Shown piece after piece: positions 9,698 to 19,457 of a stretch of DNA of 64,000 nt (the stretch's first letter is position 1; each line of letters begins with the position of its first letter). Source of the DNA: Pirellulales bacterium (GTDB taxonomy: Bacteria; Planctomycetota; Planctomycetia; Pirellulales; S012-138); assembly GCA_028066245.1 (NCBI GenBank), contig JALCBR010000006.1:1-64000 (forward strand), in the 5' to 3' direction. Made by a program: the position numbers and the translations under genes. The notes beneath the pieces were generated by a model. It made no database searches, was not told the DNA's origin, and saw only the letters and a program-made list of their open reading frames with translations.

Positions 9698-9984
9698 CGT
9701 CATTCCTTTCGACAAAGGATAGGCGCTACCGCGCAGAAACACGGTTGCGCGTTGAGAAGGAACGGCCTTAAAGCGACGCCAAGGATCGAAACACAAGCGT
9801 TACGTACGGTGACTGGTGGCGGCGCATCAGACTTTGGCCGCATTATGCCTGTCGCATTTGACGATTCAAGCAATTCCCAGTGAATTGCCGAGAAGTGTAG
9901 CGTGACTCACGCTCAACGTGGAAGACTCGCTGAACGGCGCAAGCGAGGTACTTCTTGCAGATGGGGAAACTGGCTGATAGACGG

Positions 9985-11067
9985 CTAAAAACCATCATCC
10001 CCCATTGATTTCCGTTGCTCGTCCCGATCATAGTCAATCAGTGGCTGAATCACCTGTTCCAGTTGGCCAACAAGAATTTGATCCAGCTTGTGGATCGTAA
10101 GATTAATGCGATGGTCCGTGACGCGATTTTGCGGAAAATTGTAGGTGCGAATTCGCTGACTGCGATCGCCCGAGCCGACTAAAGACTTGCGATGTTCGGC
10201 CCGCTTTTTGGCCTCTTCCTGTTGCCGATGTTCATAGAGCCGGGTTTTGAGCACGCGGAGCGCCTTGGCCAAGTTTTTGTGTTGGCTCTTTTCGTCCTGA
10301 CATTGAACGACAATGCCACTCTCATAGTGAGTCAAGCGCACCGCTGACTCAGTCTTGTTGACATGTTGCCCACCTGGGCCACTGGCGCTGAACTTGTCCA
10401 GACGGTAGTCATCGGGCTTGAGTTCGACCTCGACATCTTCTGGCTCCGCCATGACGGCAACAGTTGCCGCAGACGTGTGGATTCGCCCCTGGGTTTCCGT
10501 TTCTGGGACGCGTTGGACGCGGTGCCCTCCGCTCTCATATTGCAATTTCCGAAAGCAATCTTCGCCTTCGATGCCTAGGACGAGTTCTTTGAATCCGCCC
10601 AGCTCCGTGGGGCTGGATTCAATCACTTCCAGTTTCCAGCCCGGCTGCGATTCCACGAAACGCTTGTACATTTCGTAGAGATCACGGGCAAAGAGCGCAG
10701 CCTCGCTCCCACCTGTGCCGGCGCGGACTTCCATGACGCACCGCGATCGGTTGGCGTCCTCTCCGCCAATGGTCAATTCCAACAGTTCGTCATAAATGGT
10801 CTCCCTTTGTTGGCGCAACTCCGGGAGTTCGGCCTCGGCAAGTTCTCGCAATTCGTGATCATCACCTTCGCTCATTTCAACCGCTTCCGCGATTTGGGCG
10901 TTGAGATTCTTGAATTTGCGGTACTTTGTTGCCAGCTTGGCCAGCGAACCACGCTCGCGAGCTACTGCAGCGATCAACTGTGGATTTGATTGCACCTCGG
11001 GGTCCAACAATTGTTGGTCAAGTTCGTCAAACCGATCGAGTTTTCGCTCCAGGATCTCGCGCATCAT
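9985..11067 (-). CDS. prfA: Peptide chain release factor 1
   Basis: Recognises UAA and UAG stop codons and triggers release of the finished peptide at the ribosome. The catalytic GGQ is in [17 protein letters not shown]. The codon-recognition tripeptide region reads [16 protein letters not shown], the PxT form that marks RF1 rather than RF2. The 360-residue length is normal. The start has two adjacent ATGs (11067 and 11064) behind a strong GGAGGA site. rpmE lies 102 bases upstream on the same strand, the common rpmE-prfA order of many bacteria. The methyltransferase gene prmC that often follows is not here. Confidence 0.97.
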   Translation of the reverse strand: MMREILERKLDRFDELDQQLLDPEVQSNPQLIAAVARERGSLAKLATKYRKFKNLNAQIAEAVEMSEGDDHELRELAEAELPELRQQRETIYDELLELTIGGEDANRSRCVMEVRAGTGGSEAALFARDLYEMYKRFVESQPGWKLEVIESSPTELGGFKELVLGIEGEDCFRKLQYESGGHRVQRVPETETQGRIHTSAATVAVMAEPEDVEVELKPDDYRLDKFSASGPGGQHVNKTESAVRLTHYESGIVVQCQDEKSQHKNLAKALRVLKTRLYEHRQQEEAKKRAEHRKSLVGSGDRSQRIRTYNFPQNRVTDHRINLTIHKLDQILVGQLEQVIQPLIDYDRDEQRKSMGDDGF

Positions 11068-11168
11068 GTCTCCTCCGTCTTAGCTTTGTCTTCCAGTCAC
11101 CCACCGCGCATGAAAAAATCGATCGCCGGCGCACGTGCGCAATGAACGATCGATTGGGAAAGACTATG

Positions 11169-11426
11169 CTAAGACTCGGCCTCGACTGGCTTTTCCACAG
11201 GCTTGCGCTTCTTCTGCAAGCTCGCGTAACCGCCGGAGAACTTCTTTTGAAACTTCTCAATCCGCCCGGTCGTGTCAACGTACTTCAGTTTTCCCGTGTA
11301 GAACGGATGACACATGTTGCAGATATCGATTCTCAGTTCCTTCACGGTACTACGCGTTGTGAAGGTGTTGCCGCAACCGCAACGGACTTCGGTCTCTGTA
11401 TACTTGGGATGGATGTCAGCCTTCAT
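11169..11426 (-). CDS. rpmE: Ribosomal protein L31 (zinc-binding type)
   Basis: Component of the large ribosomal subunit. The ATG at 11426 gives [14 protein letters not shown], the family start; reading further upstream adds 33 unrelated residues. Zinc-ribbon cysteines are visible as CGCGNTF and [10 protein letters not shown], so this is the C+ form. The 85-residue length is normal, with a Lys-rich C-terminal tail slightly longer than average. It is followed by prfA. Confidence 0.96.
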   Translation of the reverse strand: MKADIHPKYTETEVRCGCGNTFTTRSTVKELRIDICNMCHPFYTGKLKYVDTTGRIEKFQKKFSGGYASLQKKRKPVEKPVEAES

Positions 11427-12018
11427 GATTCCACTCCGTTCAACGGATCGGACTCCAGAGGGTAAGATGCCAACTGGAAAGCCAGGATCGCACCTCGCGA
11501 ACCGGCGAATTTGTCGGAATCTCATATCGTATACGCACTTCCGTCTCCTGGCAAGGGTAGCAAAAACTGCGAAATCAAGCGGAAGCCGCCGTAGCCAGGT
11601 TCGGATCGAGTTCCAGTTTTTGCGCAGTCACGGGAGTAGCACCTGGCTGTAAGAACCCCCAAGATGGGCGCTCAATCAGCTGCTCGAAAGTGCTGCAAGT
11701 TTGAATCCGTATGGGGAATCCACGCCCACACTTGGCTCAATCAAACAATGCCGCTCTTCATTGGCCCACCAGGCTAGCGAATTTAACGACTGTATCGTGT
11801 GGCGCGGTGGAAGGTTGGTCACGGTATTTGCTTGTTTGTGCTTTTTGCCATCCGCCAGCGGATCAAGCGACCGAACGACGTTCATAACGTACGTTTTCTC
11901 ATTGCAGCGAGGGCACCTTCTGCATCTCCTTCCGCTGATGCCGCCATTGGATTCTCGCTGGCTGGCTTCTGTGGCTGCTCCTACACGCGTGAACGAGAAA
12001 CAGAAACGAGGAACGAAA
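11427..12018. other. Divergent intergenic region, no gene seen
   Basis: About 590 bases between the divergent starts of rpmE and the response-regulator gene. The open frame that runs through 11701-12018 into the response regulator has no family-like sequence, so I treat it as non-coding. Promoters for both directions must lie here, but no clear -35/-10 pair or repeat was found. Confidence 0.5.
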
Positions 12019-12483
12019 ATGAATCGCGACCGAAAAACTGTCTTACACATTGATGATGACCCGGCGATCCTTCGCCTGGTCAAGGCCGGGTTAACCAAGG
12101 AAGGATATGAAGTCATCTCATTGGATGACCCCATGTTGGCATCGCAGAAGATGCTTGAGACGGATGCCAATGTGGTTTTACTGGATGTCGATATGCCTAG
12201 TGTTGATGGATTAACTCTCTTGAAGCAACTCAAGAGCCAGGATGGCGGAGTTCAAGTCATCATGATCACAGGTATCGTCTCCATCAGCACAGTTCTCCGT
12301 TCGATGCGCTATGGTGCCGAGGCGTGCGTCTTTAAGCCCATCACGGACTTGTCACCATTGCTCAAATGCCTTGATGCCGCCTTTGTCAAACTTGACCACT
12401 GGTGGAATTCGTTGTTGACGCTGCGCAGTCTCCAACGCAAGGCCGACGAGTCCTCAACCGAAAGCGAGCCTGTTGCCACCTGA
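12019..12483 (+). CDS. Single-domain response regulator (CheY-like receiver)
   Basis: 154-residue receiver domain with little else. Phosphoacceptor Asp in VVLLDVDMP, acidic pair in HIDDDPAIL, switch Thr in VIMITGI and Lys in CVFKPI are all present. The ATG at 12019 is preceded by AGGAA at proper spacing; the long upstream open frame is not family-like. The CheA-like kinase starts 51 bases downstream on the same strand, so the two are probably partners: the kinase phosphorylates this regulator. There is no DNA-binding domain, so output is probably by protein contact. Confidence 0.9.
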   Translation: MNRDRKTVLHIDDDPAILRLVKAGLTKEGYEVISLDDPMLASQKMLETDANVVLLDVDMPSVDGLTLLKQLKSQDGGVQVIMITGIVSISTVLRSMRYGAEACVFKPITDLSPLLKCLDAAFVKLDHWWNSLLTLRSLQRKADESSTESEPVAT

Positions 12484-12534
12484 TCATCGTTGCGGAATCC
12501 TCGGAGCACCTGCATCTCTAATTCCTTGAATAGA

Positions 12535-14754
12535 ATGGCCGCCAACCCCGCACACAACGATGAACTCATCGCTGGCTTTGTTGAAGAGGCGATAGATCTG
12601 TTACAAGATCTGCCCCAAAGGGTCGACGACTATCAACGCAATGCCAATGATGCCGAAGCAATCAATGTTGTTTTTCGATCTGTCCATACGATCAAGGGCA
12701 ACGCGGGATTCTTTGGCCTCATCGCCCTGAAGCAGTTCTCGCACAAGCTTGAGGACGTCTTCGACGAGGTTCGCCAAGGGCTGATCGAGATGGACGACGA
12801 GCTCTATCGTTGCCTGGTCGAATGCTTGGATATGTTGGGCGACATGATTTCAGATGTCGCGGCGGGCGAGATTGCCACGGCCCTCACTGATGCGCAGTCC
12901 GAATTGCTCGAGCGATTGGAATCGCAGGCGGCTGACGCTCGCTCAGGGTCGCCCGAGGCACACATCTTGGCGGAGTTGTTGAAACTGGTTGAAGAGACTG
13001 CTGCCGCAAGTTTGCCGCAAGGAGCGGACTGGTCAGGCCGACTGAAGACAATCGCTGGTTGGATCTCGCCTGAGACCGCTGGCACGGATGACTCACAATC
13101 AGAGGCGACCGCAGGGTCGGCAACCTCCACCTTGCCCAAGGACCTCGCTGAAGCCAAGTTTGAATGTCACGGCGTGGACATTACGGACCATGTGCGCCCC
13201 TTGCTGAGCTTGTTCCTCGCCTTGAACGCTGGCACCTATGACGAGACCGTAGGGCAAGCTTTTCTGGATGCGGCGGACGAGTTTATCGCTTGGGCCGAGT
13301 CTCATATGCAGACACGGTTGGTCGAGACCGTGACCGCGGCCCGGACTGACTTTCAAACGGTGTTCGCCAGTCCGATTGACATTGACGAGCTCTTGGCTTC
13401 TGTGGTGTGGGAGCAACTTCAGCCAACCTTATCGTCTCTCGCTGTTGCCGAAACAGACGACGCTTCCGGGAAAACAGAAACAAAACAAGCAGAAGGGAAA
13501 CAACCGCCTAGCGAACAATCCGCTCAAAAAACTCAAGGCAAGGGATCCAAGAGTCGCATCTTGCGAATCAAAGAAGAACGCGTGGATCAGTTCTTGGACG
13601 ACGTTTCAACGTTGTTCATCACCTGCGAACGACTCAAGGACCTGCAAGCCCGCATGGCGAGCTTCTGGCAATCCAACGACCTCATTGAAGAACTTCGCCA
13701 GATCAACGCGGCGCTTTCCGAACAATCAACTGCGTTACAGCGGAGTGTTGTCGAGGTCCGCAAAGTCTCGGTGATGGGGCTGTTCTCCAAATTCCCGCGC
13801 GTGGCCCGGACGCTTGCATCCAACTTGGGTAAAAAGTTGAATGTCCACATTGAAGGTGGCGACACAGAGATCGATAAGTCGCTGGTGGAAGACCTGGACG
13901 GGCCGTTGATGCATATGATTCGCAACGTCTGTGACCACGGCATCGAGCCGCCAGATGAGCGTGAGCAGCGCGGTGCTCCGCCTGATGGCAACTTGTGGAT
14001 GAATTGTGAGTTGACCAAATCACACGTCGTGATCACCGTGCGCGACGACGGTCGCGGCATCGATCCAGACAAACTCCGAAACAAAGCCGTCCAGAAAAAG
14101 CTCATGCGAGAGGAGCAAGCCGCGGCGCTCTCCGAGCAGGACGCCGTCGAGTTGATCTTTCATCCTGGATTCTCAACTGCGGAAAAGATTTCCGAGGTTT
14201 CGGGGCGAGGCGTGGGGCTCGATGTCGTCCGCACGCGACTGCGAGACCACAAGGGAGATGTCCATGTTACAAGCAAGCTGGGCGAGGGCACCACGTTCCG
14301 TCTGGAGATTCCTGTTCGCAAGGCCGTTGTCGTTGTGGACGGACTGCTGATCCGCCAGTTTGGAAGTACGTTCGTTCTACCTTTTGAACACATCCGTGAG
14401 ATCTTCAGCGTGAGCGATGCGGACGTGGCTTCCGTGCGGACCAAGCCCGTTGTTACCCTGCGCGGCGAGCCCTACTCGGCGGCCTACCTCAATGAGATCC
14501 TTGGGCTACAGCCTTCCAACGACCAATCCACTCAATGTAGCACCGGCGTCCTGGTCCGCACGAACACCGGCACTGTCTGTCTGCTTGTCGAGTCTGTCCT
14601 GGGACAACGGAAGGTTGTCGTCAACGGAATGAGCGAACTTCTTTCATGTACAGACAAACTCCACGGGGTCGCCCAACTGGGTGGTGGGCAACTGGCACTG
14701 GTGCTCAATGCCCCCGAGCTGATGGACACCAGCCAAGCCGCGCTTTGTGTCTAA
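12535..14754 (+). CDS. CheA-like histidine kinase (Hpt, dimerisation, HATPase, CheW-like)
   Basis: 739 residues from the ATG at 12535. The N-terminal Hpt domain carries the phosphorylated His in FRSVHTIKGNAGFF. A long linker follows (about 110-330), partly acidic and Gln/Lys-rich. Next come a CheA-type dimerisation segment beginning LRIKEERVDQFLDD, an HATPase domain with N-box HMIRNVCDHGIE and G-boxes DDGRGIDPDKL and GRGVGLDVV, and a C-terminal CheW-like domain (KAVVVVDGLLIRQFG onwards). No P2-like domain is recognisable. It probably pairs with the receiver just upstream. No methyl-accepting protein, cheW, cheR or cheB is nearby, so it may serve a signalling route other than flagellar chemotaxis. 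Confidence 0.9.
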   Translation: MAANPAHNDELIAGFVEEAIDLLQDLPQRVDDYQRNANDAEAINVVFRSVHTIKGNAGFFGLIALKQFSHKLEDVFDEVRQGLIEMDDELYRCLVECLDMLGDMISDVAAGEIATALTDAQSELLERLESQAADARSGSPEAHILAELLKLVEETAAASLPQGADWSGRLKTIAGWISPETAGTDDSQSEATAGSATSTLPKDLAEAKFECHGVDITDHVRPLLSLFLALNAGTYDETVGQAFLDAADEFIAWAESHMQTRLVETVTAARTDFQTVFASPIDIDELLASVVWEQLQPTLSSLAVAETDDASGKTETKQAEGKQPPSEQSAQKTQGKGSKSRILRIKEERVDQFLDDVSTLFITCERLKDLQARMASFWQSNDLIEELRQINAALSEQSTALQRSVVEVRKVSVMGLFSKFPRVARTLASNLGKKLNVHIEGGDTEIDKSLVEDLDGPLMHMIRNVCDHGIEPPDEREQRGAPPDGNLWMNCELTKSHVVITVRDDGRGIDPDKLRNKAVQKKLMREEQAAALSEQDAVELIFHPGFSTAEKISEVSGRGVGLDVVRTRLRDHKGDVHVTSKLGEGTTFRLEIPVRKAVVVVDGLLIRQFGSTFVLPFEHIREIFSVSDADVASVRTKPVVTLRGEPYSAAYLNEILGLQPSNDQSTQCSTGVLVRTNTGTVCLLVESVLGQRKVVVNGMSELLSCTDKLHGVAQLGGGQLALVLNAPELMDTSQAALCV

Positions 14755-14870
14755 CAGCTTCAATTGAACGCGACCTTTGTCGTTGAATCAAAGGCCGTTC
14801 ACTGAATTCACGGTAGGCCGCGAGTTGTCATCCTGCTACCTGCAATGCGGCTATCAAAAGACGGGGCCTG

Positions 14871-15815
14871 CTATAGCTCGCCGGTCGATTTGCGGCGCCA
14901 GAGTTTGCGACTTGCGAACCAAGAAACAAACACCGCCAGTAGGATCACCGGCAACCAAGGCGTGATCCGTACAAAGAAGAGGGCTGTTGCCTGACCGGTG
15001 GATTGGAGCGAATCCACTGAATCCGACCATGTGTCGCCCACTTGTCCGCCGAAAGTTGGCGCTTGGGGGGCTACGTAGTCTTTCTGTTCACGAGCGTTGA
15101 CTGTCACGGTGGTCAGTTCAGTGCGATCGGTTAGATACCGGAGCCGTCCCTCCATACGCTCGATTTCTCCGCGGACACGCGCCAATTCCTGCTCGACCTT
15201 GATCACGTCGGCCAGTTCCGCATTGCGGTTTTCCAAGAGCTCTAGCACTCGTGTTTCCAGTCGTTTGTTGTTGTTTATTCGCGCTTGCAGATCAACAAAT
15301 TCCTCAGTCACATCTTGAGATGTCTGCGTTTGGTTCTCGGGAAGACCAAGGTTGGCCACGTCTTTCAAGAATGTGTTGAAGTTATCCGTGGGAATGCGAA
15401 CCTGCCACCGACCATGACGTCGGTCACCATGCGTGCTGTTGATGTTGGCGTCTGCAACGTAGCCGCCGTAGTGCTCAACAAGTTCTTGGAGTTGGCTGGC
15501 CAGTGGCGAGAAGTCTTTAACGACCAGATCGATCTGCGCGCTGTAGATGATCTTCTGCTTGCCGGATATCGATTCCGAGCCATCGGCTTCCTCCTGTCCG
15601 CTGAGACTGGGAGTTGCCATGGCTAGGCTGTTGTCTGCCACATACGCAGGTTTTCGGGTGGCATCGCGCGGCGCTTCGCCACAACCGGCCAGGATTATTA
15701 CCAAGAACATGCTGCCGGCGATCATTTCCGCTTGCTTAGACTTCAATCTTCGCGAAAGGATCAGGCGGTCGCCCCATTTGAAAAGCCTCGCGACGGATGT
15801 GAAAAATCCTGGCAT
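14871..15815 (-). CDS. DUF4349-family lipoprotein with C-terminal membrane segment
   Basis: A lipobox is visible in VIILAGCGEAP. The DUF4349 core runs from about residue 88 (KIIYSAQIDLVVKDF) to about 258 (TELTTVTVNA), with a coiled-coil stretch (NNNKRLETRVLELLENRN, then EQELARVRGEIERMEGRL). A transmembrane segment (ITPWLPVILLAVFVSWFA) and basic tail close the protein. It is therefore probably a periplasm-facing membrane protein; the family's role is not established. The start at 15815 is tentative: residues before MIAGSMFLV are long for a lipoprotein signal, and 15725 is a possible shorter start. Confidence 0.82.
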   Translation of the reverse strand: MPGFFTSVARLFKWGDRLILSRRLKSKQAEMIAGSMFLVIILAGCGEAPRDATRKPAYVADNSLAMATPSLSGQEEADGSESISGKQKIIYSAQIDLVVKDFSPLASQLQELVEHYGGYVADANINSTHGDRRHGRWQVRIPTDNFNTFLKDVANLGLPENQTQTSQDVTEEFVDLQARINNNKRLETRVLELLENRNAELADVIKVEQELARVRGEIERMEGRLRYLTDRTELTTVTVNAREQKDYVAPQAPTFGGQVGDTWSDSVDSLQSTGQATALFFVRITPWLPVILLAVFVSWFASRKLWRRKSTGEL

Positions 15816-15964
15816 GCCAACACCCCAAAAGCGGGATTCTCAATTGTTTGTGACCTCACAACAGCGACAAAAGACGCCGCCATCTCGCTGGATTGGCCTG
15901 TTGCGCAGTCTCCAACCATGATGACGTTGGTGAATGGGAGAATATTCCCAGAATCCTCAAAGAA

Positions 15965-16004
15965 AAGACCCGCGAACCAATCGTTTGATTGGTTCACGGG
16001 TCTT
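15965..16004 (-). terminator. Intrinsic terminator of the OmpH-like gene
   Basis: AAGACCCG at 15965-15972 and GAACCAATC at 15974-15982 pair with GATTGGTTC at 15987-15995 and CGGGTCTT at 15997-16004 around a four-base loop, with a single mismatch. Read on the minus strand the hairpin is followed by TTTTCTTT. It lies about 140 bases past the OmpH-like stop codon and ahead of the DUF4349 gene, so it separates the two units. Confidence 0.85.
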
Positions 16005-16145
16005 TGTGTGCCCCGGTTCCTGCCCGGTTGGGTCTGCCCTCTTTGTTCTACCCCGGTTCTGCCCTCTCGGCTGCCCACGTGAAACGCCAGTTGCCCCTGA
16101 CGTTGTCCCCGTGGCGTTTGTGCCCCGGTCTCAATTGTATGAGGG

Positions 16146-16748
16146 CTACTGACGGCGAACGCCAGTTCCAGCGTTGGCGCTAGCGGCACCGGCGCGGCTG
16201 TGCAACATCTGAAGGACTGCCGGCGTGATGTCAAGTTGCGCATCATAGTACACCACGCGGCGCGCGACTTCAGCCTGCACCATGCCGGGATTGTCCGTGG
16301 CAAGCTTGTCGCCATTGAACTGCATGGCGGCCCCGATACCGTTCTGTTGGCAATAGGCGGCCGTCGCTTCGCGGACTTCCTGGTAGACCTGGTAGTAGAT
16401 AGCGGCTTCGCGCTCACTGAACTTGTTCCGCTCCAACACCAAGGCCGCGTTCATGTCTGCGGCTTCACGTGCTAATTCGGCTTCGCGGGTGCTGTAGTCG
16501 GTTGTACCTTTCTTGAGTTCCAGCAACGTCTTTTGCTTTTCTTCTAATCGGGCGCGGCGCGTTTGGAAATCAACGTTGGCCAAGTTGACGTCTTGCTCCA
16601 ACTGCTGGCGCATGGACTTGAAGCCATTGTGATTCTTGAAAATGTACCCGACGTCAATCAGCGCGATCCGCGTCCCTTGTGCCTGAGCAGCTCCGGAAAC
16701 AGTCAGGATGAGCGTGGTCGCGATGGCGAGAATGATCGATCTCTTCAC
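16146..16748 (-). CDS. OmpH/Skp-family periplasmic chaperone-like protein
   Basis: 200 residues with a signal peptide ending GAAQAQ, then the Skp/OmpH pattern: a short beta start (TRIALIDVGYIFKNHNGF), a long charged helical region (about 45-130) and a return toward ITPAVLQML. Family members hold unfolded outer-membrane proteins in the periplasm. The start is GTG at 16748, supported by AGGGAG six bases upstream. The 140 bases after the stop are C/T-rich on the plus strand and end in a strong terminator. Chaperone activity is inferred from the family. Confidence 0.85.
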   Translation of the reverse strand: MKRSIILAIATTLILTVSGAAQAQGTRIALIDVGYIFKNHNGFKSMRQQLEQDVNLANVDFQTRRARLEEKQKTLLELKKGTTDYSTREAELAREAADMNAALVLERNKFSEREAAIYYQVYQEVREATAAYCQQNGIGAAMQFNGDKLATDNPGMVQAEVARRVVYYDAQLDITPAVLQMLHSRAGAASANAGTGVRRQ

Positions 16749-17028
16749 GTGTGGCTCCCTTGTATGGATCGCGCATTGATTTGTAGAGGGGGACTACCGC
16801 AAGCGGCAAGGTTCGGCGCCGTAAACAATCGATTGCGTAAGCGTTCAAAAACGCTCGCTGGCCTGTGATGCCGTACCACCCCTACAATCGGCAAACTCAG
16901 CCCGTTCAATCAATCTTTTCGCTGCGAATGATCGAAGCCAGGCGAGGGCAGCGATAGCGTAGATAGCAGCCGGTTAAAGAGCGAAATCCAACTGCGAAGG
17001 CGAAACTCGCGACTCTCCGCGTGGCGCT

Positions 17029-18276
17029 CTAAGCAAGATCTCTGTCTTCAAACAGCAGCAAAGACAACAAGAGCGAAAATGCGCAATACATCGCCGCGTA
17101 AAGCGCAGACAAACCCAGATAACTGGGTGGGACGTCACGATCTGCGATGATCGCGGCGTCGACCTTGAAGTATTCCAAGACCGGCAAGACGGTGGCAATC
17201 AAACGGGAGAAGAACTCAACAGCTTCAAACTGCCCAAGCGAACTCTCCACAATCAGCGGAGTCATATGCCCCAGGACATAAATGCTAAAGCAGACTGCCA
17301 AGTTGGCTGCCATGGGCAACCTGGTGGAAATGGCCACGCCCAAGGAGGCAAGCACCATGACTTCCATGAAGCCCAACGCCAAGCCGGGCAACGTCCGCAG
17401 GATTTGCAAATAAACGTAGGCTTCGGTCACTAGATGTGAGACGCCGCCTTCTTGAGGGTCATAGGCTCCGGACTTGTAAGCCAACCCGGCCAGGAAGATC
17501 ATCCCTAGCAGGAAGAACATAAATAGCGCCGGCGCGATTAATCCCAGATACTTGCCAAGAATGAATTGCCATCGGGAAATTGGCTTGCTGAGTACCGTCA
17601 GCGTGGTTCGCCCTTCTACTTCATCCGATATCGAAATACTGGCCGTCCACAACGCCTGGAAGAGCGAGAGGAGCATGATCACTGTCAGCCCCAGGTCTTT
17701 GTACATCTTGTAATCTTCGCCGAAAGTGTTGTACGGGATCCAAATGGCGAGGACGATCATCCCGACACCCATCAAGATCAAGATCCAGTACATCCACTGC
17801 GACATCGCTTCCTTCGCCGTGGTAACAGCGATGGCGTGCAATTTTGGGAGCATCAATCGCAACACGGCATAGAGAAGAGTTGCCCCCAAAAGCAAGCCGG
17901 CTGTCCAGCTCGCCGTCCACAACGTTAGCGTCCACTGCAAGCCAGAGTTGGCCCCTGCTTCCCGGTTCAAAGCCCAAGGCATGGCGATTAACGTCAGCGA
18001 AGCGGGGATCAAGCTCAGATAGAAAAGCGGTTGACCGAGACCACCGATGGTCAGTTCACTCGCCAAAGCAGCTTGGCGAGGCATCACGACTCGCCAGGCG
18101 AAGTAGATGCCGGCAATCAAGGTCGCCGCCACCACGGTGCCAACACCCAAATCCCACAACGGGGTCGCCCACATCCAAAGAGCGCCAAGAGGTAGGGGGC
18201 CGGTCATCATTGATTTGAGCAGAGTACGGGGGAAGGCGAAAACGTATTCGCAGCCGGGCATCCCAAGCATGAACAT
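17029..18276 (-). CDS. ABC-2-type transporter permease
   Basis: 415 residues with about nine to ten hydrophobic segments, including VGTVVAATLIAGIYFAW, WILILMGVGMIVLAIW and LFMFFLLGMIFLAGL. The ABC-2 permease signature is in the middle: EVEGRTTLTVLSKPISRWQFILGKYLG. It would form the membrane channel of an export ABC transporter. No ATPase gene is adjacent on either side, so the partner is elsewhere. The start at 18276 has no clear ribosome-binding site; 18210 or 18207 (MMTGPLPLG) are alternatives. Confidence 0.85.
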   Translation of the reverse strand: MFMLGMPGCEYVFAFPRTLLKSMMTGPLPLGALWMWATPLWDLGVGTVVAATLIAGIYFAWRVVMPRQAALASELTIGGLGQPLFYLSLIPASLTLIAMPWALNREAGANSGLQWTLTLWTASWTAGLLLGATLLYAVLRLMLPKLHAIAVTTAKEAMSQWMYWILILMGVGMIVLAIWIPYNTFGEDYKMYKDLGLTVIMLLSLFQALWTASISISDEVEGRTTLTVLSKPISRWQFILGKYLGLIAPALFMFFLLGMIFLAGLAYKSGAYDPQEGGVSHLVTEAYVYLQILRTLPGLALGFMEVMVLASLGVAISTRLPMAANLAVCFSIYVLGHMTPLIVESSLGQFEAVEFFSRLIATVLPVLEYFKVDAAIIADRDVPPSYLGLSALYAAMYCAFSLLLSLLLFEDRDLA

Positions 18277-18424
18277 GCCGGGGACGCGTTCTTCAGCCTA
18301 ATCGCCCCAGCACTTTCCTGGAATGGCTTTCCGCTTCATTACGCAGCAAATGCACGAAGGTTCATCAATCGCCGATTCCGACTGGAACGAATGCGCCAGT
18401 CTAGACGGAGCCTGAGGCTGCCCT

Positions 18425-18975
18425 TTCCGAGTTCGGCTGGCCCAGCGATTCCACGAGAGCACTTGTCCGATTACTGGCTCGCTCGCCTGACGGACGCATC
18501 CTCCGATGGGATGTCACACGCCCTGCTCTCAGGCGTACGGGCGAAATTGACATTGGTCAAATTTTAGGATGTTTTCGGCCTCTCTGCGCGCTGCCGAGCG
18601 CTATAAGGGGTTGACGGTTAACATGCTACTGAACTTAACGTCAAGGTTGCCGGTGATGTTTGCGGTCCCGTTGCTGGTTAATTGCTGGGCATGAAGCGTT
18701 TGCGCAACGCCCCTGGGGGCGAGAAAAACTTGACCGATGTCAATTTCGCCCGTACGCCTGAGAGCAGGCTGCGCGGGGAACGCCACGGCGATTCAATCAC
18801 GCGTCCGCGAAGCGAGGGACCTGCGACAAGAGAACACCCATCAAGGAGATCTTCTCGAGCGCTTTGTTGATTTCGGTTCTGTTCGCAGTCGGAGGTCATC
18901 CAACGCCTCAGCAAAATCCGAACTCGTCAATGTTGGCATCGGAACGTCAACAAGAAGAAAACACTCTAGTGGGCG
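18425..18975 (+). repeat. Dispersed repeat block, copy A
   Basis: About 550 bases resembling, in inverted orientation, the block at about 46320-46850. It has three parts: an outer ~60-base motif (18428-18495), an inner palindromic element (18521-18768), and about 200 bases that look like the upstream region and first codons of a gene for an exported protein. By eye about three quarters of the bases match between copies. A piece of the outer motif also occurs at 36890-36955. Confidence 0.75.
18521..18768 (+). mobile_element. MITE-like palindromic element, copy A (~45-base terminal inverted repeats)
   Basis: Left end CCTGCTCTCAGGCGTACGGG at 18522-18541, continuing to about 18565, is repeated in reverse complement at 18724-18768 with two mismatches in 44 bases. 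Each end contains a small inner palindrome of the form TTGACnnnnGTCAA. The ~160-base interior matches, in opposite orientation, the interior of the element at 46521-46769. No transposase is encoded. No target-site duplication could be recognised, because homology to copy B continues beyond both ends. Confidence 0.7.
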
Positions 18976-19239
18976 CAATCCGTACCGGCACTCGCCTCGT
19001 GATATCCCAAGAGATTCCCTCATTCAGGACGGGATCTTTCACGCGTTTATCGGCAATCACGTACAACGCCTAGTCAAAGAACGTTGACATCATCATCGCC
19101 AGCAACGGTGATTCCGCCTGTTCGTATGGAACGAATGGCAGCTAATGTGCGACTGAATTGTGAGCCTGATTCGCTGCTTGTCTTGACGGTGCTCCGAAAC
19201 GGAGCGCAAAAGGAAATCCGTATTACACTGCCCGGGTAA
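18816..19239 (+). pseudogene. Decayed gene for an exported protein with PDZ-like end
   Basis: Frame fragments suggest a broken gene. RTPIKEIFSSALLISVLFAV (about 18834-18893) is a plausible signal peptide and matches RTPIKKMFSSALLI in repeat copy B. The frame runs to a stop at 19073. In another frame, 19171-19239 ends DSLLVLTVLRNGAQKEIRI plus TLPG, which is how PDZ domains typically finish. Copy B begins this segment with ATGAAACTGGCG, while copy A has lost two bases there. Interpretation is from fragments only, so the coordinates are approximate. Confidence 0.45.
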
Positions 19240-19457
19240 CTCGTGCCCTGTTGTCGTCACCTCCTCCAAAACTTGGCGGATGTGATCGCTGCGCCTACGA
19301 TTAGAGGAGCATGTTCGGCAACGGGGAGGCCGCTAGCGTCGTCGCCCGATAGTGAAGACGCATCGATTGCCAAACACCTGGTCGCATCTCCACATGGCGT
19401 CACGATGATCTGCGTCCCGCGCATCACTCTCAGCGCGACTTAGAAAAGGCAACAACC

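Noticed and set aside
10501..10545. PET rather than PAT in release factor 1
   Set aside because: PxT variants including PET are known in functional RF1 of other bacteria, so this is not unusual.
10363..10578. Plus-strand open frame within prfA
   Set aside because: It is the reverse of a well-conserved gene, with no start signal and no family-like sequence.
11701..12018. Upstream in-frame extension of the response regulator
   Set aside because: The family starts at the receiver; the extension is unlike any receiver protein, and a ribosome-binding site precedes 12019.
15761..16417. Minus-strand open frame of 218 residues overlapping the OmpH-like gene
   Set aside because: It is out of frame with the OmpH-like gene, crosses a strong terminator and has no recognisable family.
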